Below are positions 20,925-23,010 of a stretch of DNA of 23,010 bases, one piece after another. Location: positions 514 to 23,523 of the forward strand of contig JABGPV010000045.1 in the NCBI GenBank assembly GCA_018644785.1, given 5' to 3'. How positions within the stretch are numbered: position 1 is the stretch's first letter; each line of letters starts with the position of its first letter. This DNA is from Deltaproteobacteria bacterium (GTDB lineage Bacteria > Desulfobacterota > DSM-4660 > Desulfatiglandales > Desulfatiglandaceae). The notes beneath the pieces are model-generated. The model saw nothing but the letters and a program-made list of their open reading frames with translations, searched no databases and was not told where the DNA came from. The position numbers were made by a program, and so were the translations under genes.

Positions 20925-22220
20925 ATGTCATTCAAAAAAGGAACTGTATCCGAAGAATTTGAAAATGCACTCAAGATCGGTCGCCCCCCCAACATCGTCG
21001 GGCTGTTTCCCAATTCCATGGCGCTCATTGTCAGCGGGAAGGTCATCGATCGCGCCATGATGAAGAAGGGCAAGGCCATGACCATTGCGGCAAACGGTCG
21101 CAACCACTTTGTCATTCGTGGTGCATTGCGGGCTGCTCAGCGGGCCAACGCTGCCATCATCCTGGAGATTGCCAAATCCGAAGGGGGCGGCAATGCCTAC
21201 TGTCCCGTCAACTATTGGAATCTCGCCCGACAGGCCGATGCCGTTATGAACGAACTGGGGATAACGGTACCCGTCGCTATCCACGCGGATCACTACGGCA
21301 TCAAAAGCCGGGCAGACATTGAAGCGGCCAAGGTTGAAATCCCCTCCATGTTTGAAGCGGGCATTACCTCCATTGCCATCGATGCCTCCCACATGCCGGA
21401 TGAGGAGAACCTGCTGGCCAACTTGGCGCTCAATTCCCATCTGCCAAAATGGGCCGGTTATGAAACGGAAATTGGTGAAATCAAGGGAACGCTGGGTCTT
21501 TCAACCGCGGACGAAGCCCTGTTCCTGATTCAAGGGCTCAATGCACACGATGCTTTTCCCGACTGGATTGCCCTCAACAACGGTACCACCCACGGCATCG
21601 AACAGAGCGATGAAGGGATCCATGTGCCGCTCACCGCACAGATTCATGAGGTACTTGCCAAATACAATATGTCCGGGGCGCAGCACGGTACTTCCGGCAA
21701 TAGCTCGGAACGTCTCAGGAGCATTGTTCAGAAAACGAAGACCACCAAAGCCAATGTGGCAACGGCGCTGCAGATGATTTCATGGGGCGTGAAGGTCAAT
21801 GATTTCGGAAATGCCATACTGGATGAGAGCGGCGAATTTCTCAAAATGCCCTCCGCCGGCATGAGCGACGGCATGTGGGGCGAAATGGTAAGTTATGCCG
21901 AAGAGCGGGACATTAAAGGCGGAAACTACAAGAAGCTCAACCTGCCCTTCGAAAACAAACTGCTGGCCCTTCCCCGGGATATACGGGAGCGGATGGCTCA
22001 GGGGGTGGAAGATTTCGTTTATAACCTGCTGGCCCAGGTGTTTAATGCCCAGGATACCGCACCTCTGGCCCTGGAAGCGATTTTGGAGGCAGGCTCTTAT
22101 GACCTGGGCCCCAAGAGCGCACGTATTGAAGACCCCGGTGATTGGACTGAAGACAAGATTCAAGAACGGGCGGCAGCGCTCGATTCAGACAAGGGACCGG
22201 CAGGAGACTTTGATGACTGA
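20925..22220 (+). CDS. Class II fructose-bisphosphate aldolase-like protein (long form)
   Basis: A 431-residue (beta/alpha)8 protein of the class II aldolase family. Likely zinc and catalytic residues are HADH (D122, H123), the E in GYETEIGEI (about 180-185), H223 in NNGTTHG and H254 in GAQHGTSGN. Classical class II aldolases have about 285-360 residues, so this copy is longer, mainly at the C-terminus (LAQVFNAQDTAPLALEAILE and an acidic end). The usual KxNIxTD motif reads TKANVATALQ, without the Asp, so the substrate may differ from fructose 1,6-bisphosphate. Glycolysis/gluconeogenesis or another ketose-phosphate aldol reaction is the best guess. It has a perfect AAAGGAGG ribosome-binding site, lies 13 bases after the M48 gene and overlaps the next gene by 8 bases. 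Confidence 0.82.
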   Translation: MSFKKGTVSEEFENALKIGRPPNIVGLFPNSMALIVSGKVIDRAMMKKGKAMTIAANGRNHFVIRGALRAAQRANAAIILEIAKSEGGGNAYCPVNYWNLARQADAVMNELGITVPVAIHADHYGIKSRADIEAAKVEIPSMFEAGITSIAIDASHMPDEENLLANLALNSHLPKWAGYETEIGEIKGTLGLSTADEALFLIQGLNAHDAFPDWIALNNGTTHGIEQSDEGIHVPLTAQIHEVLAKYNMSGAQHGTSGNSSERLRSIVQKTKTTKANVATALQMISWGVKVNDFGNAILDESGEFLKMPSAGMSDGMWGEMVSYAEERDIKGGNYKKLNLPFENKLLALPRDIRERMAQGVEDFVYNLLAQVFNAQDTAPLALEAILEAGSYDLGPKSARIEDPGDWTEDKIQERAAALDSDKGPAGDFDD

Positions 22221-23010
22221 ACCATCAACAGATTGTCGTCCCCATCGACATGTCTGGGTGGAAAAAATAGAAGCTGAATCAAGGGTTTCCGGTTGCTATC
22301 GGGTCAAAAAGAAAAAGTTGTCCACCACACGCAACGGAAACCCTTTTTTGAGCCTTACCCTGGCAGACAAAACAGGAGAATTGCCGGCAAAAGTTTGGGA
22401 CAAGGCCGAAGCTTTGTCAGCGCTTTTTCGTGAAGGGGAGGTTGTCGAAATAGCTGGGAAAACCGCTACCTACCAGGGTCAGATTCAGTTGACCGTATCC
22501 CAACTGCGGCCTTCCTCTGAAACACCGGATCCTGACATATTCGTGGAAACATCACCCTTTGACATTCCGGAGATGGTGCGGTCCCTGAGGACAATTCTGA
22601 ATCAGGTTAAAGATATCCACTTAAAGGCGTTGATTGATGGATTCTGGAAGGATCGAAAATTTATGGATCTTTTTAAAAATGCGCCTGCGGCCAAGAATTT
22701 TCACCACAGCTATCTGGGGGGACTTCTGGAGCACACCCTGTCGGTTTGCCGTCTGGCGGCCCAGACATCTGATCACTATCCATCTTTAAACAAAGACTTG
22801 TTGGTTACCGCCGCCTTTCTTCACGACGTGGGTAAAATCCGAGAGTTCTCATGGGATATGAGCATTAACTACACGGATGAAGGCCGGCTGGTGGGGCATC
22901 TTGTTCTGGGTGTGACCCTGGTAGACGAGAAATTGAGGTCGCTTCGAGATTTTCCAAAAGACCTGGCCATACGGCTGCGGCACTTGATTCTCAGCCACCA
23001 CGGTCAGTAC
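22213..23010 (+). CDS. OB-fold/HD-domain protein, YhaM-like 3'-5' exonuclease (partial)
   Basis: The first 266 codons of a gene that runs off the right edge. Residues about 15-105 form an OB-fold nucleic-acid-binding domain (RNGNPFLSLTLADKTGELPA, then KVWD, and GEVVEIAGKTATYQGQIQLTV). From about 150 the HD phosphohydrolase domain begins with FHHSYLGGLLEHTLSV and continues with the metal-binding FLHDVGKI and LSHHGQY. This OB plus HD order is that of YhaM-type 3'-5' exoribonucleases, which degrade RNA and single-stranded DNA in a metal-dependent way. The ATG overlaps the end of the aldolase gene by 8 bases and has an AGGAGA ribosome-binding site. The end of the HD domain lies outside the window. 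Confidence 0.88.
   Translation, partial: MTEPSTDCRPHRHVWVEKIEAESRVSGCYRVKKKKLSTTRNGNPFLSLTLADKTGELPAKVWDKAEALSALFREGEVVEIAGKTATYQGQIQLTVSQLRPSSETPDPDIFVETSPFDIPEMVRSLRTILNQVKDIHLKALIDGFWKDRKFMDLFKNAPAAKNFHHSYLGGLLEHTLSVCRLAAQTSDHYPSLNKDLLVTAAFLHDVGKIREFSWDMSINYTDEGRLVGHLVLGVTLVDEKLRSLRDFPKDLAIRLRHLILSHHGQY

Overview
The window looks like chromosomal DNA of a sulfate-reducing bacterium of the Desulfobacterota, probably near Desulfobacterales. The evidence is a gene start at the left edge that resembles dsrM (sulfite-reduction membrane complex DsrMKJOP) behind an RsbRD_N-domain gene, a cytosolic Mo/W oxidoreductase operon rich in iron-sulfur proteins, an 'orange protein'-like Mrp/NifX/NifU cluster without nitrogenase genes, and an HcpR/FNR-type operator. 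No rRNA, tRNA, CRISPR array, insertion sequence or phage gene was seen.

Layout. (1) 1-674, minus strand: RsbRD_N-domain gene followed by the start of a probable dsrM, with a good sigma70-type promoter at 738-765. (2) 836-2155 plus: UMF1-type MFS transporter, convergent with dsbD (2166-3959, minus). (3) 4267-10946, minus: six genes that read as one operon. In transcription order they are a cytosolic Mo/W-bisPGD oxidoreductase catalytic subunit, a four-cluster ferredoxin, a GltD/NfnB/SfrB-like NAD(P)H flavoprotein with extra domains, a 70-residue SH3-like protein, a 2Fe-2S plus 2x4Fe-4S protein, and a crotonase-family protein. A promoter-like element overlapped by a palindrome, then a strong terminator hairpin, lies just upstream (10971-11141). 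(4) 11203-14124, minus: six genes (NifX-like, NifU-like, NifX-like, FmdB-like, Mrp ATPase, second NifU-like), an Fe-S or Mo-Fe-S metallocluster handling set. Its candidate promoter has a perfect TTGTGA-N6-TCACAA site centred near -41.5. (5) 14412-23010, plus: a housekeeping series rplU-rpmA-obgE-proB-proA-nadD-rsfS from a clear promoter (14348-14376), continuing with tight spacing into an M48/TPR protease, a long class II aldolase-like gene and an OB/HD-domain (YhaM-like) gene cut by the right edge.

How the genes may work together. The oxidoreductase operon encodes a full electron path from an NAD(P)H flavoprotein, through many Fe-S clusters, to a Mo/W active site (or the reverse), with no signal peptide or membrane subunit. 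The layout recalls SfrAB or NADP-linked formate dehydrogenases, but with the NuoG-like N-terminal part as a separate protein and added small and crotonase-family partners. The metallocluster operon directly upstream on the same strand may serve its maturation; that link is inference from position only.

The most interesting points are: the oxidoreductase operon; a ferredoxin/Cys-knuckle module shared by two of its subunits; a NuoF-like domain there that has lost most cluster ligands; the attenuator-like leader; and the HcpR-type site on the NifX/NifU/Mrp operon.
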